Part shown: one piece after another, positions 56,073 through 64,000 of the stretch
Position numbering within the stretch: position 1 is the first letter of the stretch
Layout of the letters: the number at the start of each line of letters is the position of its first letter
DNA from: AWTP1-13 sp963840445
GTDB taxonomy: Bacteria > Pseudomonadota > Alphaproteobacteria > Rhizobiales > Hyphomicrobiaceae
Length of the DNA: 64,000 nucleotides
NCBI GenBank assembly: GCA_963840445.1
Contig: CAWIZC010000032.1
Location: 310,001-374,000 of the forward strand
Direction of reading: 5' to 3'
Position numbers and translations under genes: made by a program
Notes under the pieces: generated by a model
What the model was told of the DNA's origin: nothing
Seen by the model: the letters and a program-made list of their open reading frames with translations, nothing else
Databases searched by the model: none

Positions 56073-56690
56073 TTACGCCAGCCCAGCCTGCTTGAGATAA
56101 TTATAGGCTTGGATGACTTCGCGCAACTTGTCCTCGGAGCGCGTATCGCCGCCGTTGGCATCGGGATGGTGACGTTTGACCAGTTCCTTGAAGCGCGACT
56201 TTATCTCGGCCTGCGTCGCCGTGACCGGGAGATTTAGCGAATCCAGGGCCTTTGCTTCCAGCGGCTTGAGGGGACGGCGCGCCTCCTGGGCCTCGCGCGG
56301 CCGACCGGAACGCCAAGAAAAGAAGGCATGCGGGTCGTTGCTCGCACGGCTGCCCGTCTCTGCGCTCGACCCGCCGTGGCGTGTGCCATGCGCCCAGGCG
56401 TTGGCGCCGGCCTTCCAGGTCGGCCGATGGCCGATCACGCTGTCCTTCTGGTAGGCCTCGACCTCGGCATTGCTCATGCCATCGAAATAGTTGTAGGAGG
56501 CATTGAACTGGCGCACGTGATCCAGGCAAAAGAGATAAAACTGTCCCTCGAAGCCCCGGCCGCGCGGGGCGCGATGCACGCCCTCGGACTGGCAGCCCTT
56601 CCACTGGCAGCCAGGCGCATCCTCGCTGACGGGGCGAGCATGGTCCGGCCGCACGCGGACGCTGTCGAAGTATTTGGAATCCAGCTTCAT
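56073..56690 (-). CDS. DnaJ (J-domain) protein
   Basis: 205 residues with the J-domain at the C-terminus (LNLPVTATQAEIKSRFKELVKRHHPDANGGD, HPD motif intact). The N-terminal 130 residues are family-specific, with two CxxxC-like pairs (GCQWKGCQSEG, FCLDHV) that may bind zinc. J-domains stimulate DnaK ATPase; this type is specific to alphaproteobacteria and adjacent to cobS and bolA. ATG at 56690 (MKLDSKYFDSVRVRP) matches the family start. Confidence 0.9.
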   Translation of the reverse strand: MKLDSKYFDSVRVRPDHARPVSEDAPGCQWKGCQSEGVHRAPRGRGFEGQFYLFCLDHVRQFNASYNYFDGMSNAEVEAYQKDSVIGHRPTWKAGANAWAHGTRHGGSSAETGSRASNDPHAFFSWRSGRPREAQEARRPLKPLEAKALDSLNLPVTATQAEIKSRFKELVKRHHPDANGGDTRSEDKLREVIQAYNYLKQAGLA

Positions 56691-56812
56691 TGCTCTAAGT
56701 ATGAGCGCAAGCAGGCGCGCAGACAAGATCGGCCATGTGTCCTTTCCCTCACCGTGGCAGACGCGCCATAAGCTGAGCACTGCGCAGCAAACACGTCATC
56801 GAGGCAGGCGAA

Positions 56813-57088
56813 ATGTCGGTCGAGGCAACCATACGCGAGAAGCTGACACAGGCCTTCGCGCCCACCCGCCTCGAGGTCATTAACGAGTCGCACCTGCATG
56901 CCGGGCATCGCAACTCGCCCGGCACCGGCGAAAGTCACTTTCGCGTGCTGATCGTGTCGGCGGCCTTTGCGGGCACTTCACGCGTCGCCCGTCATCGGGC
57001 CGTCAACAAACAGCTGGAAGCAGAGCTCAAGGGCAAGGTGCACGCACTGGCGCTGCAAACGTACGCACCAGGCGAAGCCACCGACTAG
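56813..57088 (+). CDS. BolA-family protein
   Basis: The 91-residue protein has the BolA/monothiol glutaredoxin partner fold: LTQAFAPTRLEVINESHLHAGHRN, ESHFRVLIVSAAFAG, RHRAVNKQLEAELKGKVHALALQTYAP. The Cys/His ligands typical for Fe-S binding BolA proteins (His in HAGH) are present. BolA acts with Grx4 in iron sensing. Divergent from the J-domain gene. Confidence 0.93.
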   Translation: MSVEATIREKLTQAFAPTRLEVINESHLHAGHRNSPGTGESHFRVLIVSAAFAGTSRVARHRAVNKQLEAELKGKVHALALQTYAPGEATD

Positions 57089-57223
57089 TGGAAAGCGACC
57101 CCGCACAAATAAAATCGGATCGCGCGGTCGGAAATACAAGATCGCCGCAAAGCGATCAGCCGGCCCCGTCACTGTAAGAGCAGCGGAGCCGGCATGACCG
57201 CACGGAGTGCCGAGGTAGGCCTG

Positions 57224-57448
57224 TCACCACCAGCGGTGACAATGACGCCGGCAGTGCCAGTAGCCATGGCTCCACCAGCAGCGACGATGGCAGCGGCGCC
57301 AGTGTACCTGCTCGACCGAACCTTGCGATGCGCCAACCGACCGCAAGCTGTCGAGAGCGCTGGTCGCCGGGCTGGCGTTGACCACGCCCATAGCCAGGAC
57401 GGTTCCCGCCACGACGCCTGCGAATGACAGTACCAATCTGCGAGTCAT
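57224..57448 (-). CDS. Small secreted Cys/His/Trp-rich peptide
   Basis: 74 residues: a clear signal peptide (MTRRLVLSFAGVVAGTVLAMGVVNASPA), a short linker, and a C-terminal tail with four Cys, six His and six Trp among the last 27 residues (HWRRCHRRCWWSHGYWHCRR then HCHRWW). The ATG at 57448 has AAGGAG 6 nt upstream. I know no named family; the tail looks made for metal binding or redox. It lies downstream of the CNNM transporter on the same strand. Confidence 0.7.
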   Translation of the reverse strand: MTRRLVLSFAGVVAGTVLAMGVVNASPATSALDSLRSVGASQGSVEQVHWRRCHRRCWWSHGYWHCRRHCHRWW

Positions 57449-57618
57449 TTCGTGCTCCTTGTGCTGTTTCCGGCGCACGGCACGCGATCTTCCGCCTCCG
57501 CTCCTCCCCGGCTTCTTCTGACGACTACAGGAGCGGTACTCTTCGGACGATCGACGGCATGCGTCCGGTAATGGGCAGCATTGTCCGGCGCACATGAATG
57601 CGCTCTGAACGGAAGCCT

Positions 57619-57641
57619 CTGAATACTTTAGATATATTCAG
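57619..57641. promoter_or_regulatory. AT-rich perfect palindrome between the CNNM and peptide genes
   Basis: CTGAATA and TATTCAG flank a 9-nt AT-rich centre. It begins 22 nt after the CNNM stop and is the most AT-rich spot of the area. It could be an operator or promoter part for the peptide gene, or a weak plus-strand terminator (TTTT follows); no preference can be proven. Confidence 0.35.
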
Positions 57642-57662
57642 TTTTAGCAAAACGCGCGCGGC

Positions 57663-58982
57663 TCACCCAGCCTCCATTGCGTCGCTCTCCAGACTGCGGC
57701 GCGCGCGGTTGCCCGAGGCGGCAATCGGCCGGATACGGATGGCCGTGATCTTGTTGCGGCTCTTGCGCAGGATCTCGAAACGGTAGCCGTAAAAAGTGAA
57801 CGCCTGCCCGGGCTCGGGGATGGTCTGCGCCTCGTGGATGACAAGACCGGCAATGGTGGTCGCCTCCTCGTCGGGCAGGTCCCACTCCATCTGCCGGTTG
57901 AGGTCGCGCACCGCGACGTTACCGTCCACGTTGACCGAGCCGTCGGCCTGCACGCGCACGGCTGCGTCCTGCGTGTCGTGCTCGTCGGCGATCTGGCCCA
58001 CGATCTCTTCCAGGATATCCTCTAGCGTAATGAGGCCCTGCACCTCTCCATACTCGTCGACGACCAGTGCGAGCTGGGCCTTGCGCTTCAGGAACTCGTT
58101 GAGCTGATCGGCGACGCTGGTCGTATCGGGAACGAACCACGGCGGCACGGCGACGCTGGCAACATCGAGCTTGGAGGCATCCCAGCCGGCGCTGGACAGG
58201 GCGGCGAGCAGATCCTTGGTGTGCAGCACGCCGACGATGTTCTCCGGCCCGTCCTTCCAGATCGGCACCCGCGTGTACTGGATCTTCAGCACCTCCTCGA
58301 TCACCTTCTGCGGCGGGTCGTCGATATTGATGGTTTGCATCTTGGTCCGGTGCACCATGATGTCGAGCACTTGCAGGTCCTTGAGGTCGAGGACGCCGCC
58401 CAACATGGCCGCGTCGCCTTTGGCGACCCCTCCGCCGATGGTCTTCAGCTCGATGGTGCCGCGGATCTCCTCGTGCGCGGCAAGAATGTTGGCGGCATCA
58501 TCCAGCCGGCTCGGGGTCATCTTCAGGATCAGGCGAACGATCACCTGGATCGCCGCGGTCATGGGGGCCAGCAGCACGATCGTGACGCGCATGATCGGCG
58601 CCACGAGCAGTGCCACGCGGTCGGCGAACGCCAGCGCATAGGTCTTGGGCAGCACGGCCGAAAAGATGACGATCAGCACCGTCATCACGCCGGTCGCATA
58701 GGCGACGCCGGCCGGACCGACCAGCAGCACGGCCAGGCCCGACGCCAGGGAGGCCGCGAGGATATCGACCAGCGTGTTGCCGAGCAGCACGGCGCCGATC
58801 AGCTTCTCAGGTTGCCGCAGCAGCCGGTTGACGAGACCGGCACGCCCGTTGCCTTCCTGCTCCAGGGCGTGCATGCGCGCCCGCGAGGCGGCGGTGAGCG
58901 CCGTCTCGCTGAGGTTGAAGAAGGCGGATAGGGCCAGCAGCGCGATGATGGCCACCACGATGATACCGATTTCGATGTCCAT
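57663..58982 (-). CDS. CNNM/DUF21 transporter with CBS domains (HlyC/CorC family)
   Basis: 439 residues: N-terminal DUF21 (CNNM) membrane domain with four hydrophobic helices (about 1-150), a CBS pair (MVHRTKMQTINIDDPPQKV ... LALVVDEYGEVQGLITLEDILEEIVGQIADEHD) and a C-terminal CorC/HlyC domain. The group includes magnesium and cobalt exporters. The ATG at 58982 (MDIEIGIIVVAIIALLALSAFF) is favoured. It is related to the soluble CorC-type protein at 6460-7518. Next to aroB in Hyphomicrobiales. Confidence 0.92.
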   Translation of the reverse strand: MDIEIGIIVVAIIALLALSAFFNLSETALTAASRARMHALEQEGNGRAGLVNRLLRQPEKLIGAVLLGNTLVDILAASLASGLAVLLVGPAGVAYATGVMTVLIVIFSAVLPKTYALAFADRVALLVAPIMRVTIVLLAPMTAAIQVIVRLILKMTPSRLDDAANILAAHEEIRGTIELKTIGGGVAKGDAAMLGGVLDLKDLQVLDIMVHRTKMQTINIDDPPQKVIEEVLKIQYTRVPIWKDGPENIVGVLHTKDLLAALSSAGWDASKLDVASVAVPPWFVPDTTSVADQLNEFLKRKAQLALVVDEYGEVQGLITLEDILEEIVGQIADEHDTQDAAVRVQADGSVNVDGNVAVRDLNRQMEWDLPDEEATTIAGLVIHEAQTIPEPGQAFTFYGYRFEILRKSRNKITAIRIRPIAASGNRARRSLESDAMEAG

Positions 58983-59143
58983 GGCTCTCTCAGGTTGGCC
59001 GCTTTGGCCACGTTCTCCATAACTCGGCAAGACCAACAAAGGCTTGCCGATGGCAGCCCATATTAGGGTATGTGCCGGACCCTGCGACGAATTGCACAGG
59101 CCATCCGCAACTGCTCAAGGCCGGGCGGCGCTTCCTGCCGAAC

Positions 59144-60312
59144 TCAGGGACGGGCGGCGGCAATCTCGGCGGCCAGGAAGTCCCGTACCTTGTCGCGTGG
59201 GACATCGCGCGTGATGAAGGCTTCACCTATGCCGTGCACGAGGATCAGCGTCAGGGCGCCGGCGCGCACCTTTTTGTCCTGACCCATGATCTGCATGAGT
59301 TCGGCTGCCTCAGGCCGAGTACCGCCGGGGATGTCGCCAATGCGGGTCGGCAAGCCGAGGTCGGTGAAGTGCGTGGTCACCCGTGCGAGAGAGTTGTTGC
59401 CGATGTGGCCAAGCTTCTCGGACAGCCGGAAAGCCAGGCAGATGCCGATGGCGACAGCTTCCCCGTGCAGCAGGCGGTCGGAAAAGCCGGCCCAAGCCTC
59501 CAGCGCATGGCCGAAGGTGTGGCCGAGGTTGAGCAGCATGCGGTCGCCCGTCTCGGTTTCGTCGCGCACCACGATATCGGCCTTGCCCTGCACACTGACG
59601 GCGAGCGCATGCGTGAGGGCAGCCGGATCGCGGGCGAACACCGCCTGCCAGTTCTGCTCGAGCCAGGCAAAGAAGGCCGCGTCACCGAGCAGGCCGTATT
59701 TGGCCATCTCCGCATAGCCGGCACGGAACTGGCGGGCCGGCAGGGTGGCGAGCGTGTCGATATCGGCCAGCACCAGGCTCGGCTGATGAAAGGCGCCGAC
59801 CAGGTTCTTGCCCTGCGGGGTGTTGATGCCGGTCTTGCCGCCGACCGAGGAGTCGACCTGCGCCAGCAGCGTGGTCGGGATCTGCACGAAGCGGATGCCA
59901 CGCCGCAGGATGCTGGCCGCAAAGCCGGCGAGGTCGCCGATCACACCGCCGCCCAGCGCCACGATCAGATCGCCGCGCTCCAGCCCATCTCGAGCAGGCG
60001 CTCGCTCAGGCGCGCCAGCACGGGGAAGCTCTTGGCCGCCTCGCCGGGCGCGAGCACCTCCGCGCCTGCAAATAGGCCCTGCGCGCTCAATGCATCCTGC
60101 AGGGTGGCCAGATGATGCCGGGCGACGTTGGCATCCGTGACGATGGCACACTTGGCCCTGCCGATGCGGTCCGCGATAAGCGCGCCGCTGCGCGGCAGCA
60201 GACCCTGGCCGATCAACACGTCGTAGGCGCGGTCACCCAGGGCAACGCGAATGCGGGCCGGCGCAACCGCACCGGCCTGATCCAGTAGCGTGACAGATTT
60301 GCCGAGGCTCAC
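59144..60312 (-). CDS. aroB: 3-Dehydroquinate synthase AroB (apparent frameshift)
   Basis: AroB turns DAHP into 3-dehydroquinate in the shikimate pathway. The first 115 residues (MSLGKSVTLLDQAGAVAPARIRVALG ... VTDANVARHHLATL, LSERLLEMG) and the rest (LERGDLIVALGGGVIGDLAGFAAS, QIPTTLLAQVDSSVGGKTGINTPQGKNLVGAFHQP, LLNLGHTFGHALEA) lie in two frames. The break is at 59984-59986, where three G (minus strand) should be four; the span of 1169 bp is 3n-1. Start GTG overlaps the aroK stop by 4 nt. NAD+ and metal ligands (GGGVIGD, DSSVGGKTG, GHTFGH) are all present, so the gene was intact until the indel or error. Confidence 0.94.
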
Positions 60313-60974
60313 GTGGCCTCTCCCGGGTTGAGCACCGTGTCGGCATTTTCCCTGGATCCGAGACGCTCGCTCAACGCCTGGATGACCTCGCCGACGATCG
60401 CCTCGTGCGGAACCTCGCGGCTTTCCACGGTGATGTCCGCCGTCGCGTAAACAGGGTAGCGCAGGGCCATCAGCCGCTTCATGGACGCCTCGGGATCATT
60501 CATCAGCAGCGGACGATTGTTCTTCTTGAGAACGCGCCGCATGAGCAGGGGCAGTTCCGCCTTCAGCCAGACCGAAATGCCGGAGCGGCGGATGTTCTCG
60601 CGCGTCTCGGCAATCATGAACGCTCCGCCGCCCGTGGCCAGCACCTGCGGCCCGGCTGCGAGAAGCCGGGCAATCACTCGGCGCTCACCATCGCGGAAAT
60701 AGGGCTCGCCGTGATCCTTGAAGATGTCGGTGATGGGCTTGCCGGCAGCGCGCTCGATCTCTTCGTCGGCGTCGACGAAGGGCATGTCGAGGCGGGGCGC
60801 CAGGCGACGGCCGACCGCGGACTTGCCGCAGCCGGGCATGCCGACCAGGACAACCGACCGGGTTCCGAGCGCCGCGCACAGGCGGCGCGCAGGCTCATCG
60901 TCGGCCTCGTCCTTTTTGCCTCCATGCCCGAATCGCATCATCACATCCCAGATCGGCGGCCTTATGGGGGCCAT
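60309..60974 (-). CDS. aroK: Shikimate kinase AroK
   Basis: It phosphorylates shikimate. 221 residues with Walker A GMPGCGKSAVGRRLA near residue 46, DADEEIERAAG (shikimate/Mg site), FRDGERRVI, ATGGGAFM and the lid region KKNNRPLL. The start may be the ATG at 60974 or 60941; the second has a GGGA upstream and gives the more usual length. It overlaps aroB by 4 nt. A promoter candidate lies at 61005-61033. Confidence 0.94.
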   Translation of the reverse strand: MAPIRPPIWDVMMRFGHGGKKDEADDEPARRLCAALGTRSVVLVGMPGCGKSAVGRRLAPRLDMPFVDADEEIERAAGKPITDIFKDHGEPYFRDGERRVIARLLAAGPQVLATGGGAFMIAETRENIRRSGISVWLKAELPLLMRRVLKKNNRPLLMNDPEASMKRLMALRYPVYATADITVESREVPHEAIVGEVIQALSERLGSRENADTVLNPGEAT

Positions 60975-61004
60975 GCTGTGCCGCCGCGGCCACCCCGTCG
61001 GGTT

Positions 61005-61033
61005 TGTCTATGGCCCGCAGCGTCCCGGTGCAA
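61005..61033 (-). promoter_or_regulatory. Candidate promoter for aroK-aroB
   Basis: The minus strand reads TTGCAC, 17 nt, TAGACA. The predicted start near 60998 fits the aroK start codon downstream. Confidence 0.4.
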
Positions 61034-61152
61034 CATTGCAATGCCTACGGCCGGACCGGCTGGCCAAGCAGACTTTGCCGGCCCGCGTCGGTCGGGTCAT
61101 AATCGCGTCATCCTTGGCTTTGAACATACCCGGCAGGGAGCGAGTTCGCCAC

Positions 61153-61296
61153 ATGCCAAGCCTTGTACGGTTTCTGGTTGCTGTCGGTGTCCTGGGCGGG
61201 GTGGTGTACGGCGGACTTTATCTCATGGCGGTGTTTTTCGAGCCTGAGCCGCGGGAAATATCGACCACGGTGCAGGGCGTCAGGATACCCCGCTAG
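61153..61296 (+). CDS. Conserved 47-residue single-pass membrane protein
   Basis: MPSLVRFLVAVGVLGGVVYGG opens a single hydrophobic helix (residues 4-28), followed by a short periplasmic tail with FEPEPREISTTV. Short proteins of this pattern (helix, then EPxPRE) are encoded next to aroK or xerD in many Hyphomicrobiales; function unknown. It is divergent from aroK. The stop TAG is the first triplet of a half repeat element. Confidence 0.75.
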   Translation: MPSLVRFLVAVGVLGGVVYGGLYLMAVFFEPEPREISTTVQGVRIPR

Positions 61297-61372
61297 GGAC
61301 GATCAGGATATTCGCCGGTGCTGGCTTGGGCACCGGCGGCGAGGTTTGGCGAACTTCGCAATCGGGACACCA
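61294..61372 (+). repeat. Half copy of the double-palindrome element (palindrome B only)
   Basis: The right part (GGCGAACTTCGCAATCGGG then ACACCA) is over 85 % identical to that of copy 2; the left arm is degenerate (TAGGGACGATCAGGATATTCGCC). The first TAG is again a stop codon, that of the 47-residue protein. About 79 bp. Confidence 0.65.
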
Positions 61373-61409
61373 ACGGGCGGCGCCATGCCCCGCCGAAATG
61401 ATCCACCCC

Positions 61410-63174
61410 ATGCGTCCCAGTCCAGTCATCGCGATTGTCTTAGCCCTGCTGGGACCGATCGTCGGCGCGTTCGCCGGTGCGGCCGTTGCTCAGGAGCTCC
61501 TGGAGCCCCTTCAAACAGTCGCCAGGATCTGACACCCCGCGGCCGCCGAAAGGCATGGCGCGTCCCGGCGAGGCGGTACCTGATCGGGCCAACCTGCAGC
61601 CCGACAGATCATTCGGGCAGCGTGCCGGCACCGTCGAGCACGGAGAGCTCGATCCGGTGATGGCGCCAGACAATTCGGGTCTGCCGCTCGACCTGTGGCG
61701 CGGGCTCGACCTCACCTCCTTCGAGGAGCACCTCTCCCGGCTCGATCTGCCTCCGCGTTCGCCGGTTCTGCATCAGCTGTGGCGGCGCATGCTGCAGTCG
61801 GCCGCCACGCCTCCGACAGGGGCGCCGAGCACCGACCACTTCCTGGCACTGCGACTCGAGGCGCTCTATCGCTCGGGAATGCTGGGCGACATGACGGAGG
61901 TCATCACCAATTCCGGCTCCGCCGGGCCTCTGGTGTTGGCGCTGTCGGCGCGCAAGGAAATCGGGCTCGGCCGGCATGCCGAGGGCTGCCGAACCGTCTC
62001 GTCGCTGGCCGCCCCCAGCGCAGGTCTGCCGGGCCGGCTCAAGGGCGAGACACAACTGCTGATGGGCTACTGCGCCGCCAAGGCGGGCGACGCGCAGGGC
62101 GCCGATCTCGCCGCCAACCTGGCGCGCGAGGAAGGCGTGGAGGCCGAGCTGCCGCTCACCGTGCTGGCGGCCGTCGCCGACGGCACCAAACCGCAACTGC
62201 ATCTGCCCAAGCGCGTGCTGCTGCTCGACTACCGCTTCCTGGAGCTGCTCGGCCCGGTCAACGGCACCCAACTTTTCGACAAGGCCGAGCCGGCGCTGCT
62301 CGCCGCACTGGCGCAGGACACCGGCACCGAGGGGCGCCTGCGCATTGCCGCCGCAGAGACCGCGCTGCGCCTCAATGCCTTGTCGCCGGAAGCCGTGGCC
62401 GACCTCTATCGTCGCCACGAATTCCCGGGCAATGAGCTGGCCGATCCCGCCGTCAGCCGCGATCCGCTGCTGCGTCGAGCCCTGCTGTTCCGCGGCACCG
62501 AGCTGTCCCGCGCGCCTGCCCAGCAAGCGCGCATGGCCAAGGTATTGCTGGACGATGCCCGGCGCTCGTCTGCAGCGGTGCAGACCGCCCGCATGCTGGC
62601 GCCGCTGCTGGACAATCTGAGGCCCGGTCCGGAAACGGACAGTTTCAGCGAGACCGCGGTGGAGATCGCCTTGGCCGCAGGCCAGTTCGACATGGCCCGT
62701 CGCTGGGCGGAAGCAACCGGCGCTGCCCAACATTGGCTGGCCCTGGTCGACATCGCCGACCCTGCGCGACGCGGTGGGCACCTGCAGAGCCTGCGGCCCG
62801 TCGAAGACCTGGCCGTGCGCGGGCGCCTCAGCCCTGAATCACTGCATCGCCTGGCCACCGTGCTCGATGCCCTCGACATCGATGTGCCTGTCCCTCTGTG
62901 GGATGCGGCGAGCCGCACGCCGCAGCCGTCGGGCGGCTATCTGCCCGACACCGGCGTGCTGGCCGACCTTGCTCAATCGGCCAAGCGCGGCGACGCCGGC
63001 CGCACCATCCTGCTGGTGATGCGCACGCTGGGCGCCGACGGGCCGCAAGGCGCCAACATCCTGGCGCTCGGCGACTCGGTGCGCGCCCTGAAGAGCATCG
63101 GCCTGGAGGCGGACGCACGCCGCCTGGGTCTGGAGGCGCTGCTCCCGGTGTGGCCACGGCTGGCCGGCAACTAG
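61410..63174 (+). CDS. Hypothetical secreted protein before xerD (apparent frameshift)
   Basis: About 587 residues after joining two frames. The first frame gives a signal peptide (MRPSPVIAIVLALLGPIVGAFAGAAVAQ); the second carries the rest, from SPGSDTPRPPKGMARPG on. The break is near 61514-61516 (CAAACAG), fitting one inserted A; the span of 1765 bp is 3n+1. The mature part is Ala/Leu-rich and helical, with repeated helix-turn-helix-like stretches (LVLALSARKEIGLGRHAEGC, LLMGYCAAKAGDAQGADLAANLARE) suggesting a solenoid. I do not recognise a family, but homologues in this position before xerD are usual. Its stop TAG opens repeat copy 3. Confidence 0.65.
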
Positions 63175-63336
63175 TGTGATGATCGAGAAATTCGCAGGAG
63201 CTCGCGGCATGGTCTTGAGCGAATTTCTCGATCTGAATCAAACTAGCAAGACTAGGATTTTGGTGTCCCTTATGATTTCGAAGTTGGCTCGGGAGGCTAG
63301 CCGCAAGGTTCGGCGAACTTCGGGATCGGGGCACCA
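63172..63336 (+). repeat. Double-palindrome element, copy 3
   Basis: Palindrome A at 63172-63245 (perfect GATCGAGAAATTCGC arms) and B at 63261-63336, 15 nt apart. Its TAG ends the preceding gene and its last base is 2 nt before the xerD ATG. Slightly more diverged in B (TGGTGTCCC, GGGGCACCA) than copies 1 and 2. Confidence 0.85.
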
Positions 63337-63338
63337 GG

Positions 63339-64000
63339 ATGGCTAGCGCCGACCAGCACCATCTCAAATCGTTCCTGGAAATGATGGCGGCCGAGCGCGG
63401 CGCAGCCGACAACACGCTGGAAGCTTATCGGCGCGACCTCCAGGATTTTGTCGGCTTTCTGGACCATGCGGGCAACTCGCTTGCCGAAACCGAGCCCGCC
63501 CACATCGGCGCCTACCTGCGTGCGCTGTCGGAGACCGGCATGGCGCCGGCCTCGCGGGCGCGGCGGCTCTCGGCCGTGCGCCAGCTGTTCAAGTTCCTGG
63601 CGGCCGAAGGCGTGGTCGAGGAGGATCCAGCTCTAGGATTTGCCGGGCCGAAAAAGGGCCAGGCGATCCCCAAGACGCTGTCGGTCGCCGAGGTCGACCG
63701 GCTGATCGAGGCGGCGCACCGGCGCACCGAGGCGACGCGGGGCCGCGATCGGGTGCGCGCCCTGCGCCTGCATGCGCTGATCGAGATGCTGTACGCGACC
63801 GGAATGCGCGTCACAGAGCTGGTTACGTTGCCGCGGTCGGTGCTGACCGGAGACGGCCGCGTGCTGACCATCAAAGGCAAGGGCGGGCGCGAACGCCTGG
63901 TGCCGCTGAACCAGGCCGCCCGCGCCGCGCTCGACCGCTATCTCGGCGTCGGCCAGCAGGGCGAGGACGACGTGACGCCGATGCTCACCACCCGGTACCT
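63339..64000 (+). CDS. xerD: Tyrosine site-specific recombinase XerD (3' end outside window)
   Basis: XerD with XerC resolves chromosome dimers at dif. The 220 visible residues have the SAM-like N-terminal domain (HHLKSFLEMMAAERGAADNTLEAYRRDLQDFVGFLD, LSAVRQLFKFLAAEGVVEEDPA) and the start of the catalytic domain with LYATGMRVTEL (catalytic Arg) and IKGKGGRERLVPL (catalytic Lys region). The HxxR and Tyr lie past the window. The ATG at 63339 follows repeat copy 3 by 2 nt, and no Shine-Dalgarno sequence is visible. The alternative name XerC cannot be excluded; the context next to aroK favours XerD. Confidence 0.92.
   Translation, partial: MASADQHHLKSFLEMMAAERGAADNTLEAYRRDLQDFVGFLDHAGNSLAETEPAHIGAYLRALSETGMAPASRARRLSAVRQLFKFLAAEGVVEEDPALGFAGPKKGQAIPKTLSVAEVDRLIEAAHRRTEATRGRDRVRALRLHALIEMLYATGMRVTELVTLPRSVLTGDGRVLTIKGKGGRERLVPLNQAARAALDRYLGVGQQGEDDVTPMLTTRY

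Noticed and set aside
53408..56095. An 895-codon plus-strand open frame
   Set aside because: It is antisense to cobT and cobS, which both show full catalytic motifs; the antisense product has low-complexity runs typical of shadows.
63172..63336. dif-type recombination site beside xerD
   Set aside because: The palindromes near xerD belong to the dispersed repeat found elsewhere in the window; they do not have the 11-6-11 bp dif layout.

Overview
The window is a GC-rich (roughly 65 % by eye), densely coded stretch of an alphaproteobacterial chromosome. Gene order points to the order Hyphomicrobiales (Rhizobiales): lnt-XRE regulator-metK-trmB-rimP-nusA, tsaB-rimI-fur-miaB-phoH-ybeY-corC, mutS-glnD-DUF3750-murJ-trpS, trmL-petABC-mtnP, bolA-DnaJ-cobS-cobT, rpmB-DUF3108-SUV3-like helicase-S4, and aroB-aroK-small membrane protein-xerD. 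The genus cannot be resolved from the sequence alone. No tRNA, rRNA, CRISPR array, insertion sequence or prophage gene was seen.

Layout. 1-23543: one long minus-strand block of core genes: translation and RNA modification (nusA, rimP, trmB, metK, ybeY, miaB, rimI, tsaB, trpS), envelope (lnt, murJ, corC), metal and Fe-S homeostasis (fur, nfuA), nitrogen signalling (glnD) and mismatch repair (mutS). 23722-31034: malic enzyme maeB, trmL, the cytochrome bc1 operon petABC and mtnP. 31232-46558: an accessory block of loosely related metabolic genes: a five-haem cytochrome with a TsdA-like C-terminal half, a P450, Tat-exported aldo-keto reductase and metallo-beta-lactamase-fold proteins, a DUF6064 membrane protein, a short MetE-like methionine synthase, a hydratase, a molybdopterin oxidoreductase, a MaoC hydratase, and DUF1330, DUF2852 and TPR proteins. 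46675-64000: core genes again (helicase, rpmB, cobST, bolA, CNNM transporter, aroBK, xerD).

Three things stand out. First, a family of about 160 bp elements built of two adjacent palindromes occurs three times in full and once as a half. In all four cases the first three bases of the element (TAG) are the stop codon of the gene in front of it. Second, the rimP-nusA and rpmB leaders each carry a good sigma70-like promoter followed at once by an intrinsic-terminator hairpin just before the start codon, suggesting attenuation of translation and transcription-factor genes. Third, six genes (nusA, lnt, glnD, the five-haem cytochrome, aroB and the gene before xerD) each contain a single-base frameshift. 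Since several are normally essential, base-calling errors are the most likely cause, and each gene is annotated over its whole span.
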